Assembly (NCBI RefSeq): GCF_022538115.1
Contig: NZ_JAKZAL010000012.1
Span: forward strand, 112,804-176,803
Source of the DNA: Cognataquiflexum rubidum
Lineage (GTDB): Bacteria > Bacteroidota > Bacteroidia > Cytophagales > Cyclobacteriaceae
Length of the DNA stretch: 64,000 nucleotides
Reading direction: 5' to 3'
Positions 15,978-25,453 of the stretch are shown in pieces. The notes under the pieces are model-generated. The model had not been told where the DNA came from. It was given only the letters and a program-made list of their open reading frames with translations, and did no database searches. The stretch's first letter is position 1, and every line of letters begins with the position of its first letter. The translations under genes and the position numbers were made by a program.

Positions 15978-17174
15978 CTACCACCAGCCCTCATTTTTAT
16001 ACATTTTCTTTTTGGAGGCTTTTTCGCGGTTGTATAGTCGGAGGTACTGTCCATCCAAATGCCTGACCCGGTAACCAAGTAAATGAAAAAGTGGTTTGGC
16101 CATATACTTGGCGATTTTAAGGTCCACACGTAGAATTTCCTTGTCCCGATGTTCCCACTTCACTCCAGGGAGTAAAGTAAAGAGGTTGTCTATTTTGATT
16201 TTCCTTAGAAAAGCGGATAGCCTTAACGCCCAAATCGGAATCTTGCGGATGATAAAAAACCCGTCACTGCCTTGATTTTGGTAAAGGGGCATAAACAGCC
16301 TTCCATCAAAACCGGAATAGACAGGCAAAAAGTTATTGGTAGCCAATTGGGTTCCTTTATTGATTTTTTGAAAACTCTCAAATCCCGGCAGCATCTTAAA
16401 CACATCCATTCCTATGATCCGGTGCAAGTGTACGACTTCGAAAATATCCCTTACCGAGGCAGCGGATTTCTCCAATTGTTTCACATGGCTGGTATAATCC
16501 TCAACATCAAGTTTGCCTAGGGACCTTGCCGACACCAAAGTCATATAGGTAAATGCAATACTGTTTCTCACTGCTTCAGGATCCTGATGCTGTCCGGATT
16601 CAAAACCAATGGCAACATATCCCAACTGATTGATATAGCTTAGCAGGGGTCCTTCGAGAAATTCTTCAATACCGAGGACCACGGGAACGGGAAATTGCAA
16701 GGCAAACTTCCTGTTGATCATCGAGTCATTGATGGTGATGAAAGGAAGAGTCTTGCTCGAAGTGGTATGATAATCGATAAAATAAAAGGGACCTTTTTCT
16801 GATTTGGTGATTTCCTTTAGCAAATCCAAAAGTTCGAGAAGCTCCTTTTCCTCTTCCAAAAGGGCTTTCTTATTTGCGACCATTTTGATGTTTGTCTTGG
16901 TCCAAAGTCTGTTGAGGTCAATATCCAAAAATCTTTTGCCTTCAGAAAGTGCCTTCAGATTTCCCCTGAGGGCATAAATTGATCCCCTTAGGATATCTTG
17001 GCGTGTAGAAAGGTCTACCAAAACCCGCTCTAATGCCGTGACTCCAGCAGGTTCGTTGCCGTGAATTCCTGCAAAAAACAAGACGGTCGGACCGGGTTTT
17101 TCCCCTTTCAATTTTTGGATTACCCGTCTGACAGGCATATCAATTTTGGAGGGTGAAGTTTGGGCATCAATCAT
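15978..17174 (-). CDS. Succinylglutamate desuccinylase/aspartoacylase-family zinc deacylase
   Basis: The 398-residue M14-like metallo-hydrolase has the zinc set GIHGNEPAG (His38, Glu41) and DYHTTSS (His136), with DIDLNRLW as substrate-binding region. Family members cleave N-acyl amino acids or peptide-like amides. It is longer than AstE or aspartoacylase, with a unique C-terminal region of about 150 residues. Its start overlaps the stop of the GCS2-CBS gene by four bases, so the two are translationally coupled. A ligase and an amide hydrolase made together suggests a made-and-broken amide metabolite; the substrate is not known. Confidence 0.85.
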   Translation of the reverse strand: MIDAQTSPSKIDMPVRRVIQKLKGEKPGPTVLFFAGIHGNEPAGVTALERVLVDLSTRQDILRGSIYALRGNLKALSEGKRFLDIDLNRLWTKTNIKMVANKKALLEEEKELLELLDLLKEITKSEKGPFYFIDYHTTSSKTLPFITINDSMINRKFALQFPVPVVLGIEEFLEGPLLSYINQLGYVAIGFESGQHQDPEAVRNSIAFTYMTLVSARSLGKLDVEDYTSHVKQLEKSAASVRDIFEVVHLHRIIGMDVFKMLPGFESFQKINKGTQLATNNFLPVYSGFDGRLFMPLYQNQGSDGFFIIRKIPIWALRLSAFLRKIKIDNLFTLLPGVKWEHRDKEILRVDLKIAKYMAKPLFHLLGYRVRHLDGQYLRLYNREKASKKKMYKNEGWW

Positions 17175-19021
17175 AGGTCATTTGAAGTCAAAATCCCAAT
17201 TAGTTTGTTTTCTCGCACCACAGGCAATGCATGTATCTTGTGCCGGTCCATCAATTCTTTGGCTTCATCCACAGTACTATCCTGTCCGATGGTGATCAAT
17301 TCGGTTTTCATCAGTGATTTGACTGTCGATTGGGTAGCATTTCCATTTTCAAAAAGAAGCTGGACATCAACCCAAGACAAAATCCCGAGAAGTTCCTTGT
17401 CGCCTTTGATGACGGGCATGTGGTGGATATTTTTCCATTTCATCATATGGGCGACCAATTCGATCGAATCTTTTTCCTCCACCGAAAATATGTCTGTACT
17501 CATGACATGGTGGACTTTTTTGGTGATGTTAAACTGCGACATCGCTTCAGGTGGAAGAACTTTCCATTCAGACACCGGCTTTTTACTTTCCTGGTTGAGG
17601 TACAAGTTTGCGGTCAACACCTGCACGGCAGCATCGGGTTTTTTGGTAGTAAGGAGATTCCTGTAGCTTTTGGTTATCCATTCTGATCCGTTGTGGGTAT
17701 TGATTCTGTTTTGGATGACAGAAAGGTACTTCTCAATATCTCCTTCAGAAATTCCGACTTTTGTCAAACCATCCCTTGCTATGGGAAGGAATACTTCTGA
17801 TAACAATTTTTGTGCGGAATACAATTTCCCCTCCCAATGAAACTGTACTGCCATCCCATACCTTGCTGCCGCTAAGAAATTGGATTTCACTTCTTTGAAA
17901 TCCATCATCAGGTGGAGCTCCTTGTATTTCTCAGGTCTTCCTTTCATCAGTCCCACCCAAAAAGCCATATTGGCAATCTGATCAATGACCGTCGGACCCG
18001 AAGGGAGATATCGGCATTCGATCCTGAGGTGAGGCTTTCTATCTCCGACTCCGAAGCAGGCACGGTTCCATCGATAGACTGTTCCGTTGTGAAGACAAAG
18101 TGCTTTAAGTAAAGGGATTTCTCCTTTTTCGACCAAATCCACACTATCCGATTCAAAGTCTGCCGTCAGGATGCTGCGAAATCGAGCAATGTTATCTTTG
18201 AACACATCCGAAATGGAACCTGTCTGCCATTTGCTTTCAAAACTTACCCTCGGTTGGTTTTCATTGAGCAAAAAGGAATTGGTCCTGACATCAACACTTT
18301 GGGTAAAAAGGGCAATCCTTGTTTCACTCCAAAGCTCTTTTCCAAAAAGCAAGGGAGAATTGCTGCAGGCCGCCAATACAGGACCTGTGATAGCCTGAGA
18401 CCAATTAAACATCTCCACAAACTCCTCGGGATCCAACTGCAGGTGCATCTGAAAACTCGTATTGCATCCCTCCAACATTACTGAATCGTGGAGCATTGTC
18501 ACCTCATCCACTCCTTTGATATGGATGCTGAAGTCCTGCCCCCGGGATTCTTTGGCGGCCTCATTGAGGACAAAATAGCGGTCTACAACAGTCATACTTT
18601 CCAAAGTCGTATGCTTTGGCGCGATGGTGGGCAATATTCCTGTGATGATAATTCTGGATCCGGATTTTTGGGCAGCGGCTTTACCTTTGTCCAACAGTGA
18701 ATCTAAATCCTGATGGAGGATGGAAAAACAATCCTTGCCTAGAACAATGGGGTCTGTATTGATTTCGAGGTTATAATTTCCGATTTCGGTAGTGAAATGC
18801 CTGTCATTTATTTCATCAAGGACTTGAAGTGAATTACTTTGGGGCAAAAACTCAGAATCCACGATACAAAACTCCTGCTCGGCACCGATGCGAATCGGAG
18901 ATTTCTCAAACATATCGCGCTGTATCATCAGTTCGAGGGCTTCCATGTCCCGGACCAAATGGTGCAGGTAAATGGCCCTCTGTTTTTTCCCCGTTAATTT
19001 CCTAACATTCTTTGACCCCAT
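17171..19021 (-). CDS. GCS2-family carboxylate-amine ligase fused to two CBS domains
   Basis: The 616-residue protein has residues from about 40 to 400 matching the glutamate-cysteine ligase 2 fold: GAEQEF at 46-51, GNYNLEINTDP with metal/ATP-binding Glu and Asn, LEGCNTSFQMHLQL, and RIECRYLPSGP. After a linker come two CBS motifs (about 500-560, VMSTDIFSVEEKDSIELVAH; about 565-616, LMKTELITIGQDSTVDEA, ending at SNDL). The ligase half joins a carboxylate, usually Glu, to an amine using ATP. CBS pairs bind adenosyl ligands and commonly tune activity to energy state. It is first gene of a two-gene operon with a deacylase. GshA proper is not the obvious identity. Confidence 0.85.
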   Translation of the reverse strand: MGSKNVRKLTGKKQRAIYLHHLVRDMEALELMIQRDMFEKSPIRIGAEQEFCIVDSEFLPQSNSLQVLDEINDRHFTTEIGNYNLEINTDPIVLGKDCFSILHQDLDSLLDKGKAAAQKSGSRIIITGILPTIAPKHTTLESMTVVDRYFVLNEAAKESRGQDFSIHIKGVDEVTMLHDSVMLEGCNTSFQMHLQLDPEEFVEMFNWSQAITGPVLAACSNSPLLFGKELWSETRIALFTQSVDVRTNSFLLNENQPRVSFESKWQTGSISDVFKDNIARFRSILTADFESDSVDLVEKGEIPLLKALCLHNGTVYRWNRACFGVGDRKPHLRIECRYLPSGPTVIDQIANMAFWVGLMKGRPEKYKELHLMMDFKEVKSNFLAAARYGMAVQFHWEGKLYSAQKLLSEVFLPIARDGLTKVGISEGDIEKYLSVIQNRINTHNGSEWITKSYRNLLTTKKPDAAVQVLTANLYLNQESKKPVSEWKVLPPEAMSQFNITKKVHHVMSTDIFSVEEKDSIELVAHMMKWKNIHHMPVIKGDKELLGILSWVDVQLLFENGNATQSTVKSLMKTELITIGQDSTVDEAKELMDRHKIHALPVVRENKLIGILTSNDL

Positions 19022-19347
19022 ATTTCTATTTCAAGAGAATGTGAAGCTAGCGAAAATCAATACCTGAAAACATGAGAAATGTCATTGAAGCTATTGATAT
19101 TTATCGGGTAGTGGAATAGGGAAAAATCCACAATGATTTCGGGCAGTGGTGCCCATTAATTTTATGGATTACTCAGGTCTTCGATATCTGTCCACCCACA
19201 GAAATTAATTTGAACTATAAACCAACTAATGATTAGTAATTGAAAAAAATCTATTTACCCAAAACAAATTCACTTTAATCCCCAAAGGCTATGTTCGGAT
19301 TAAAAACAATAATCAGTATCTTTCTTGGATAAACTCAAAGTAAATAT
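19022..19347. other. Gene-free 326-bp divergent region
   Basis: It lies between the divergent GCS2-CBS and SBF transporter genes and must hold both promoters. No strong hairpin, operator pair or repeat is evident. Confidence 0.55.
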
Positions 19348-20277
19348 ATGGTCGAAGCCCTTGATAGCAGTACATTAAACTTCAATCAGGATTCTCTTTT
19401 CCTGCTCAATATTTCACTGGCGATCATCATGTTTGGGGTTGCGCTGGACCTGAGACTTACAGACTTCAAGTACATCGCCAAAAACCCAAAAGCTTTTTGG
19501 CTCGGGATTTTTTCCCAGTTTTTTTTCTTGCCTCTTTTGACATTGGTATTGGTTTATCTGATCAGTCCCCCGCCTTCTGTGGCTTTGGGGATGTTTTTGG
19601 TAGCAGCCTGTCCGGGAGGGAATGTTTCCAATTTTTTGACGCACCTAGCAAAAGGAAATACGGCATTATCTGTTTCATTGACAGCTTTTTCCACAGGGTT
19701 TTCAATATTTATTACCCCTTTCAATTTTGCACTGTGGTCAGGATTCTATGGACCAACGGCTGATTTGCTTCAGGAGATATCACTTTCTTACACAGATGTG
19801 TTTCAGACTGTGGCTCTGATTTTGGGTATTCCGTTGGTCTTGGGGATGATGGTCAACAACCGATTTCCAAATTGGGCTGCCAGAGCCACCAAAATCCTCA
19901 AACCTGTCAGTATCCTCATTTTTGCAGCATTTGTGGTGATTGCCTTTGTCGGTAATTACAACCTGTTTTTGAAGTTCATTGGGTTGATTTTTCTTTGGGT
20001 GTTGGGACATAATTTCGTCGCTTTGTTTTCGGGTTATTCCCTTGCAAAAATCGGAAAACTGAGCTTGGCTGATACCAAAACACTTACAATTGAAACAGGA
20101 ATCCAAAATTCCGGTTTGGCATTGGTGCTGATATTTACTTATTTCGATGGATTGGGAGGAATGGCTATCATTGCAGCTTGGTGGGGCATTTGGCACATCA
20201 TCTCGGGAATGAGTCTTTCACTTTATTGGAAAAGAATAAAAGAAACAAATCCGCGATGGGTCACCCAAAAAGGATAG
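19348..20277 (+). CDS. Bile acid:sodium symporter family (BASS/SBF) transporter
   Basis: The 309-residue inner-membrane protein has about nine to ten hydrophobic helices. The two helix-crossing motifs of the BASS fold are present: AACPGGNVSNFLTHLAKGN (about 87-105) and ETGIQNSGLAL (about 249-259). These line sodium and substrate sites. Family substrates range from bile acids to pantoate and other organic anions; the substrate here cannot be read. It ends 18 bp before a same-strand acyltransferase gene. Confidence 0.9.
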   Translation: MVEALDSSTLNFNQDSLFLLNISLAIIMFGVALDLRLTDFKYIAKNPKAFWLGIFSQFFFLPLLTLVLVYLISPPPSVALGMFLVAACPGGNVSNFLTHLAKGNTALSVSLTAFSTGFSIFITPFNFALWSGFYGPTADLLQEISLSYTDVFQTVALILGIPLVLGMMVNNRFPNWAARATKILKPVSILIFAAFVVIAFVGNYNLFLKFIGLIFLWVLGHNFVALFSGYSLAKIGKLSLADTKTLTIETGIQNSGLALVLIFTYFDGLGGMAIIAAWWGIWHIISGMSLSLYWKRIKETNPRWVTQKG

Positions 20278-20295
20278 CCACGAAAAATCAGATTC

Positions 20296-21303
20296 ATGAA
20301 AAACCTTTTCAACGCCATTCTAAGGCTTGCTGTCAAAATTGCCCTCCATGTTTATTTTTCCCAAATCAAAGTCTATGGAAAGGCAAACATCCCAAAAGGC
20401 AAGGCCGTGTTGATCGTATCCAACCACCAAAATGCTTTGATTGACCCGATTCTAATTGCCACCCATACCAATCTGAAACCCCATTTTTTGACTAGGGCCT
20501 CTGTATTCAAAAAATCATTTGTGGCCACCTTACTTGATTTTATCAGGATGATTCCCATTTACAGGGTGAGGGACGGAATCAATAACATGGAAAAAAACAA
20601 TGAAACCTTTGACAAAAGCGTCAATATACTTTTGGAAAAGGGAAGCATTGTGATTTTTGCGGAAGGCAACCACAGCAACCAAAGAAACCTGAGGCCTCTT
20701 AAAAAAGGATTCGCCCGCATTGCATTCCAAACTTTGGAAAAACATCCAGATTTAGACTTGGTCATCCTTCCTGTTGGCATCAATTACAGCAATCACCGCT
20801 TCTCCGGTAGTAAAGTCAGCTTGATTTTTGGAAAAACCATCCAACCCAAAGATTACTTTCCGCTTTTTGAACCTTTGATGGTGGATACATTCAAGTCTTT
20901 GGAACCTTTGGTCAGCACCATCCCGGAAGCTGACTATCAAAAAAACCTTGATGCCCTGATACAAAGCAGAATTGACCTCACTAAACCCGAGGATGTCAAA
21001 GAGTTCTTGTCAATGAAAAACCCGAAAATACCTGAAAAGTCCTACTCCAAACCATATTTTTCAAACAAAGTCATGAAAGTACTTCATTTTCCCATTTATT
21101 GGATTTGGCTTTGGATCAGGCCAAAAATCCAGGATTTGGTCTTTTATGCCACCTTCAAGTTTGTGATCGGCCTGGTGATGATTCCATTATGGTATGGGTT
21201 TTTGGTCTTTGGACTCCCCAAATTAGGCCTTGTAGAATGGTCGTTTTCCTGGGCATTTTTAGGAGTCGTTTACCTATTGGCAAATAGAAACGGGCAGGAG
21301 TAG
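20296..21303 (+). CDS. PlsC-like 1-acylglycerol-3-phosphate acyltransferase
   Basis: The 335-residue membrane-associated acyltransferase has the catalytic His44 in NHQNALIDP, with five residues between His and Asp50 where the textbook motif has four. The second motif is FAEGNHSNQRNLRPLKKG. C-terminal hydrophobic helices (about 255-325) extend it beyond compact PlsC proteins. It probably transfers acyl groups to glycerophosphate or lysophospholipid. Spacing suggests an operon with the transporter upstream. Confidence 0.85.
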   Translation: MKNLFNAILRLAVKIALHVYFSQIKVYGKANIPKGKAVLIVSNHQNALIDPILIATHTNLKPHFLTRASVFKKSFVATLLDFIRMIPIYRVRDGINNMEKNNETFDKSVNILLEKGSIVIFAEGNHSNQRNLRPLKKGFARIAFQTLEKHPDLDLVILPVGINYSNHRFSGSKVSLIFGKTIQPKDYFPLFEPLMVDTFKSLEPLVSTIPEADYQKNLDALIQSRIDLTKPEDVKEFLSMKNPKIPEKSYSKPYFSNKVMKVLHFPIYWIWLWIRPKIQDLVFYATFKFVIGLVMIPLWYGFLVFGLPKLGLVEWSFSWAFLGVVYLLANRNGQE

Positions 21304-21587
21304 GAAGATTGGAAGTTGGGAGGATGGGAAGATGGATGTTATAAGGTTAGAAAGTTTTGAAAGTTATAAAGTTGTTGATCCCTTGTCAACAGTTGTGGTG
21401 CCTGTTAGACAAAATCATCTCTGAAACTGCACACTGCCAAATGTTTGTAAACTGCCAACTAAAAACTGCCAACGAGCCGCTCCAAACTGGCCGCTGCGAC
21501 TGAAAACTGACCACCGAATACTTCCCTAATTCCTCTCCATTTCCCTATATTTGAACCAAGAAAAAATAAACCCAAAAACCTTAGATT
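21304..21587. repeat. Low-complexity intergenic repeats (ggaagttgggagg and aactgccaac types)
   Basis: About 70 bp of ggaag/ggttag phrases are followed by repeats of aactgccaact/aaaactg (21425-21515). Similar purine-rich ggaagttgg phrases recur at 22683-22745. They are phrase-like intergenic repeats common in Cytophagales, with no coding evidence. Confidence 0.5.
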
Positions 21588-22682
21588 ATGAAACAGGATT
21601 TTCTTCCCCTCAACGGGACAGATTATGTGGAACTGTACGTCGGCAATGCAAAGCAATCTTCTCTTTTTTACCAGTATGCTTTTGGCTATGAACTCATTGC
21701 CTATGCCGGACCGGAGACAGGCATCAGAGACCGTGCGTCTTATGTCTTGAAGCAGGACAAAATCAGGCTAGTTCTTACCACGCCTTTGAAGGAAAACCAC
21801 CCCATTGCAGATCATATCAAGAAACATGGAGATGGAGTCAAAGTATTGGCACTATGGGTAGATGATGCTGCACAATCCTTCCTCGAAACCGTAAAGCGGG
21901 GAGCTATTCCTCACGAAGAACCCAAAGTCAGCAAAGACGAGTTTGGGGAAGTGGTCACCGCCTCCATCAAAACCTACGGAGAGACAATCCACACTTTTGT
22001 AGAAAGGAAAAATTATAGGGGTGTCTTTTTACCGGGTTTTAAACCGAGGAAAAGTGAATATCAAGCAAAACCGATTGGATTGAAATACATTGACCATTGT
22101 GTGGGTAATGTCGGTTGGGGCGAAATGAACAAGTGGGTGGATTTCTACGAAAATGTAATGGGTTTCAAGCTTCTGATCACCTTCGATGACAAGGACATTT
22201 CCACTGAATATTCAGCATTGATGTCAAAAGTAGTCTCCAACGGCAACGGATTCATCAAATTCCCCATCAATGAACCTGCCGAAGGCAAAAAGAAATCCCA
22301 GATTGAAGAATACCTCGACTTCTACAATGGACCCGGGGTGCAGCACATGGCTATTGCCACGGATGACATTATCCATACCGTCTCCGAATTGCGAAAAAGA
22401 GGCGTTGAGTTTTTGGAAGTTCCGGCTTCATATTATGATGATTTATTGGATAGAGTCGGGAAAATTGAAGAAGACCTACAGCCTTTGAAAGACCTTAATG
22501 TTTTGGTTGATCGCGATGAAGAGGGATACCTCCTGCAGATTTTTACCAAGCCTGTGCAGGACCGTCCTACCTTGTTCTACGAAATCATCCAAAGAAAAGG
22601 GGCCAAATCATTTGGAAAGGGAAATTTCAAGGCTTTGTTTGAAGCGATTGAAAGAGAGCAGGAATTGAGGGGGAATTTGTAG
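21588..22682 (+). CDS. hppD: 4-hydroxyphenylpyruvate dioxygenase
   Basis: The 364-residue non-haem iron dioxygenase converts 4-hydroxyphenylpyruvate to homogentisate in tyrosine catabolism. The iron ligands fit His170 (YIDHCVG), His253 (GVQHMAIAT) and Glu332 (FYEIIQR). The substrate-contact tail FGKGNFKALFEAIE is intact. Length and two-vicinal-oxygen-chelate-domain layout are standard. No homogentisate dioxygenase is in the window. Flanked on both sides by intergenic repeats, so it is probably monocistronic. Confidence 0.96.
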   Translation: MKQDFLPLNGTDYVELYVGNAKQSSLFYQYAFGYELIAYAGPETGIRDRASYVLKQDKIRLVLTTPLKENHPIADHIKKHGDGVKVLALWVDDAAQSFLETVKRGAIPHEEPKVSKDEFGEVVTASIKTYGETIHTFVERKNYRGVFLPGFKPRKSEYQAKPIGLKYIDHCVGNVGWGEMNKWVDFYENVMGFKLLITFDDKDISTEYSALMSKVVSNGNGFIKFPINEPAEGKKKSQIEEYLDFYNGPGVQHMAIATDDIIHTVSELRKRGVEFLEVPASYYDDLLDRVGKIEEDLQPLKDLNVLVDRDEEGYLLQIFTKPVQDRPTLFYEIIQRKGAKSFGKGNFKALFEAIEREQELRGNL

Positions 22683-22886
22683 GAGGAGAGGGAAGTTGGA
22701 AGGTTAGGAAGTTGGGAAGTAGGAAGGTGATCAAAGTTTAGTGAGAAGTGGAAAGTGAGAGGAAAAGGTGGTGAAGAAAATGAAATTAGAAAACCCATTC
22801 CCATATTATTTCTACATTTTCCATGAGGAATGCAGGTTATTTTATTGAAATATTTAAATTAGAAATCCATTCAAAATTTTTCCAAG

Positions 22887-24620
22887 ATGACAACAGTAGA
22901 TCCAATGATTTTGGCCAAAGCAAACAGCTGGCTAAACAGTAACATTGACCAAAAGAGTAAAAAAGAAATACAGTCCCTGCTCGATGCACCTGACAAAACA
23001 GAATTGATCGACTCCTTTTACAGGGATCTTGAATTTGGGACAGGAGGTCTGAGAGGGCTGATGGGGGTAGGATCCAACAGGATGAATGTCTACACCGTTG
23101 CCATGGCTACTCAGGGATTGGCAAATTATTTATTGAAATGCTTTCCTGGTGAGGAGGTAAGTGTTGCGATAACCCACGACTGCAGGATTAACAACACGCT
23201 TTTTGCCGAAACGACAGCCAATGTCTTTACAGCCAATGGCATCAAAGTCAAATATTTCCGCGAAATGCGGCCCACCCCGATGCTTTCCTTTGCTATCCGG
23301 CATTTTGGATGCAAAAGTGGTGTCATGGTCACAGCATCACACAATCCCAAAGAGTACAACGGCTATAAAGCCTATTGGGATGATGGCGGACAGGTAGTCG
23401 CCCCGCATGACAAAAACATCATCGATGAAGTCATGAAGATCACCTCCATGGATGCTGTCAACTGGAATAAAAATGACAGCCTCATTGAATACATTGAGGA
23501 GGACTTCGATAAAATCTATTTGGACCTGGTCAAAAAACTAAGCCTCTCCAAAGCTGAAATCCAAGCTCAGAAAAACATGCCGATAGTCTTCTCCCCTATC
23601 CATGGTGCCTCCGGCAAAATGGTGCCTGCGGCGCTGAAGGCTTTTGGATTTGAGAATGTCCATGTCGTCAAAGAACAGGAACATCCTGACGGAACTTTCC
23701 CTACGGTTATTTACCCAAATCCTGAAGAAGCTGAAGCACTGACAATGGCGATCGAACTCGGTAAAAAAACGGGAGCAGAACTGGTTTTGGCCTGCGATCC
23801 TGACGGGGACCGCTATGCGGCTTGCGTACCTGATGGAAAAGGAGGTTATGATTTGTTGAATGGAAACCAAACAGGTGCCCTGTTGACCTACTACCTTTTG
23901 AGCAAATGGAAAGAACTCGGAAAGCTTGACGGAAACCAATTTATGGTAAATACCATCGTGACCACAGAACTCATCGATGAGATCTGTAAAGGTTTTAGCG
24001 TCACCTGCTTTTCAGTACTGACAGGATTCAAGAACATCGCAGAAATCATCCGAAATCTGGAGGGCAAAAAACAGTTTATCGGTGGTGGCGAAGAAAGCTA
24101 TGGCTATCTCGTCGGCGATTTTGTGAGGGACAAAGACGGAGTTTCCGCTTGTGCGATGGTTTCTGAGATAGTAGCCTACTACAAATCCCAAGGTAAAACT
24201 GTCCAAAATGTGTTGGCAGAGATATATACCCAGTTTGGCTTCTACAAGGAATCTCTGATCTCTGTGACCAAAAAAGGCAAGGATGGGGCGGAACAGATCC
24301 AACAGCTGATGGCAGGTTTCAGAACCAACAGACCTACGGAAATGAATGGTATCAAAGTAGTGAAAGTAGTGGATGTAAAGGAGAGTAAAGTGTATGACAT
24401 TGTCAACGGCACCGAATCTGCTCTAAAAATGGATAAATCAAATGTCATCCAATTCTATTTGGCTGATGGAAGCAAGATTTCTGCAAGACCTTCCGGAACA
24501 GAACCAAAAATCAAATATTACTTCTCTGTGAATGAACCACTTCCAAACAAGGAAGCTTACAAAGCTGTAGAAGCTTCCCTTGAAAGAAAAATCGAAGGAC
24601 TTAAGAAATTCTTCAGTTAA
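22887..24620 (+). CDS. Phosphoglucomutase/phosphomannomutase-family phosphosugar mutase
   Basis: The 577-residue alpha-D-phosphohexomutase has the phosphoserine loop TASHNPKEYNG (about 150-160), metal loop DPDGDRYA (about 307-314), sugar-binding GEESYGYLVGD (about 406-416) and phosphate-binding ARPSGTEPKIKYY near 538-550. The length matches the long PgcA/PGM2 type, which interconverts glucose-1-phosphate and glucose-6-phosphate, so that role is likelier than phosphomannomutase alone. Followed by a strong terminator. Confidence 0.93.
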   Translation: MTTVDPMILAKANSWLNSNIDQKSKKEIQSLLDAPDKTELIDSFYRDLEFGTGGLRGLMGVGSNRMNVYTVAMATQGLANYLLKCFPGEEVSVAITHDCRINNTLFAETTANVFTANGIKVKYFREMRPTPMLSFAIRHFGCKSGVMVTASHNPKEYNGYKAYWDDGGQVVAPHDKNIIDEVMKITSMDAVNWNKNDSLIEYIEEDFDKIYLDLVKKLSLSKAEIQAQKNMPIVFSPIHGASGKMVPAALKAFGFENVHVVKEQEHPDGTFPTVIYPNPEEAEALTMAIELGKKTGAELVLACDPDGDRYAACVPDGKGGYDLLNGNQTGALLTYYLLSKWKELGKLDGNQFMVNTIVTTELIDEICKGFSVTCFSVLTGFKNIAEIIRNLEGKKQFIGGGEESYGYLVGDFVRDKDGVSACAMVSEIVAYYKSQGKTVQNVLAEIYTQFGFYKESLISVTKKGKDGAEQIQQLMAGFRTNRPTEMNGIKVVKVVDVKESKVYDIVNGTESALKMDKSNVIQFYLADGSKISARPSGTEPKIKYYFSVNEPLPNKEAYKAVEASLERKIEGLKKFFS

Positions 24621-24642
24621 AAATACAGACAAGAAAAAAGTA

Positions 24643-24678
24643 AAATAAGCCACTTCATTCATTTGGAGTGGCTTATTT
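24643..24678 (+). terminator. Terminator after the phosphosugar mutase
   Basis: A perfect 12-bp stem, AAATAAGCCACT (24643-24654) with AGTGGCTTATTT (24667-24678), with A/T tails on both sides. Confidence 0.9.
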
Positions 24679-24822
24679 GTTTGATTGGGTTTGATGGATG
24701 TAAAAAAAACCAATCCAAAAGTAAATAGGTAATATAATTTTAATTTTTACCCTATTTTTGTGCTTGCAAAATCAACCGCCGGATTGAAATTTCCGTTATT
24801 TCAAAAAAAATTCCAACACATC

Positions 24823-25386
24823 ATGAAAAATATTGGCTTATCCATCATATTGCTATTCGCGGTATTTTCATTTTCCTCTTGCGAAAAAGAAGATCCAAAA
24901 CCTGAATATTACTACAGTTTCAAAGTCAATGGAGTTCAAAAAGAATTCAGGCTCAACAACGATGGTGGCATTACCTTCCTCGAAAGTGGAGCCAATAGAT
25001 TTACGCTTTTTAATATGGTGACAGGAGATGTGTTAAGTAAAAACGCCATCATCATGTCTTTTCGAAATATGGAACAAATTGAATTAGGGCAAAAATATAT
25101 CATGCAAAATCCAATTATGGTCAATGGTACCTTATCCCCTTCTTTGGTCCTGATTTATTTTGACGAAAACGGCAAAGAGTTAGGCGCCACTTTATTACAG
25201 AGTTCAAATCCCGGCGCCTTGGATGATTGTTCATTCAAAATCACTGATTTTACCACAGAGGGATCTGTTGGGGAATTTGAAGGTGTAATTTTCGACCAAA
25301 GAGACACCCGACCTCTCAATCAGAGAACACCGGTTTTGATCACAGAAGGTAAATTTTTCCTTCCCAATTTCATTTCCAACCTGTAA
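24823..25386 (+). CDS. Lipoprotein of unknown function
   Basis: The start ATG 24823 gives a classical lipoprotein signal with lipobox FSFSSC (Cys18 or nearby) followed by EKEDPKPE, an acidic spacer typical of surface-exposed Bacteroidota lipoproteins. An in-frame ATG at 24760 would bury the signal and is rejected. The 187-residue protein is beta-rich (FKVNGVQKEFRLNNDGG onward). No family is recognised. It has its own terminator. Confidence 0.75.
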   Translation: MKNIGLSIILLFAVFSFSSCEKEDPKPEYYYSFKVNGVQKEFRLNNDGGITFLESGANRFTLFNMVTGDVLSKNAIIMSFRNMEQIELGQKYIMQNPIMVNGTLSPSLVLIYFDENGKELGATLLQSSNPGALDDCSFKITDFTTEGSVGEFEGVIFDQRDTRPLNQRTPVLITEGKFFLPNFISNL

Positions 25387-25395
25387 TTGAAAGTC

Positions 25396-25438
25396 AAAAA
25401 AGCCGGCACTGGGTCTATCCAAGTGCTGGCTTTTTTTT
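25396..25438. terminator. Bidirectional terminator between convergent genes
   Basis: The stem AAAAAAGCCGGCACT pairs with AGTGCTGGCTTTTTT with a single G-T type mismatch. A runs on the left and T runs on the right allow use by both the lipoprotein gene and the minus-strand deacylase. Confidence 0.9.
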
Positions 25439-25453
25439 GAATTGCTTAGGTAG

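Noticed and set aside
17171..19021. Canonical gshA glutathione synthesis gene
   Set aside because: CBS fusion, deacylase partner and absence of gshB nearby argue against a plain GshA role; substrate left open.
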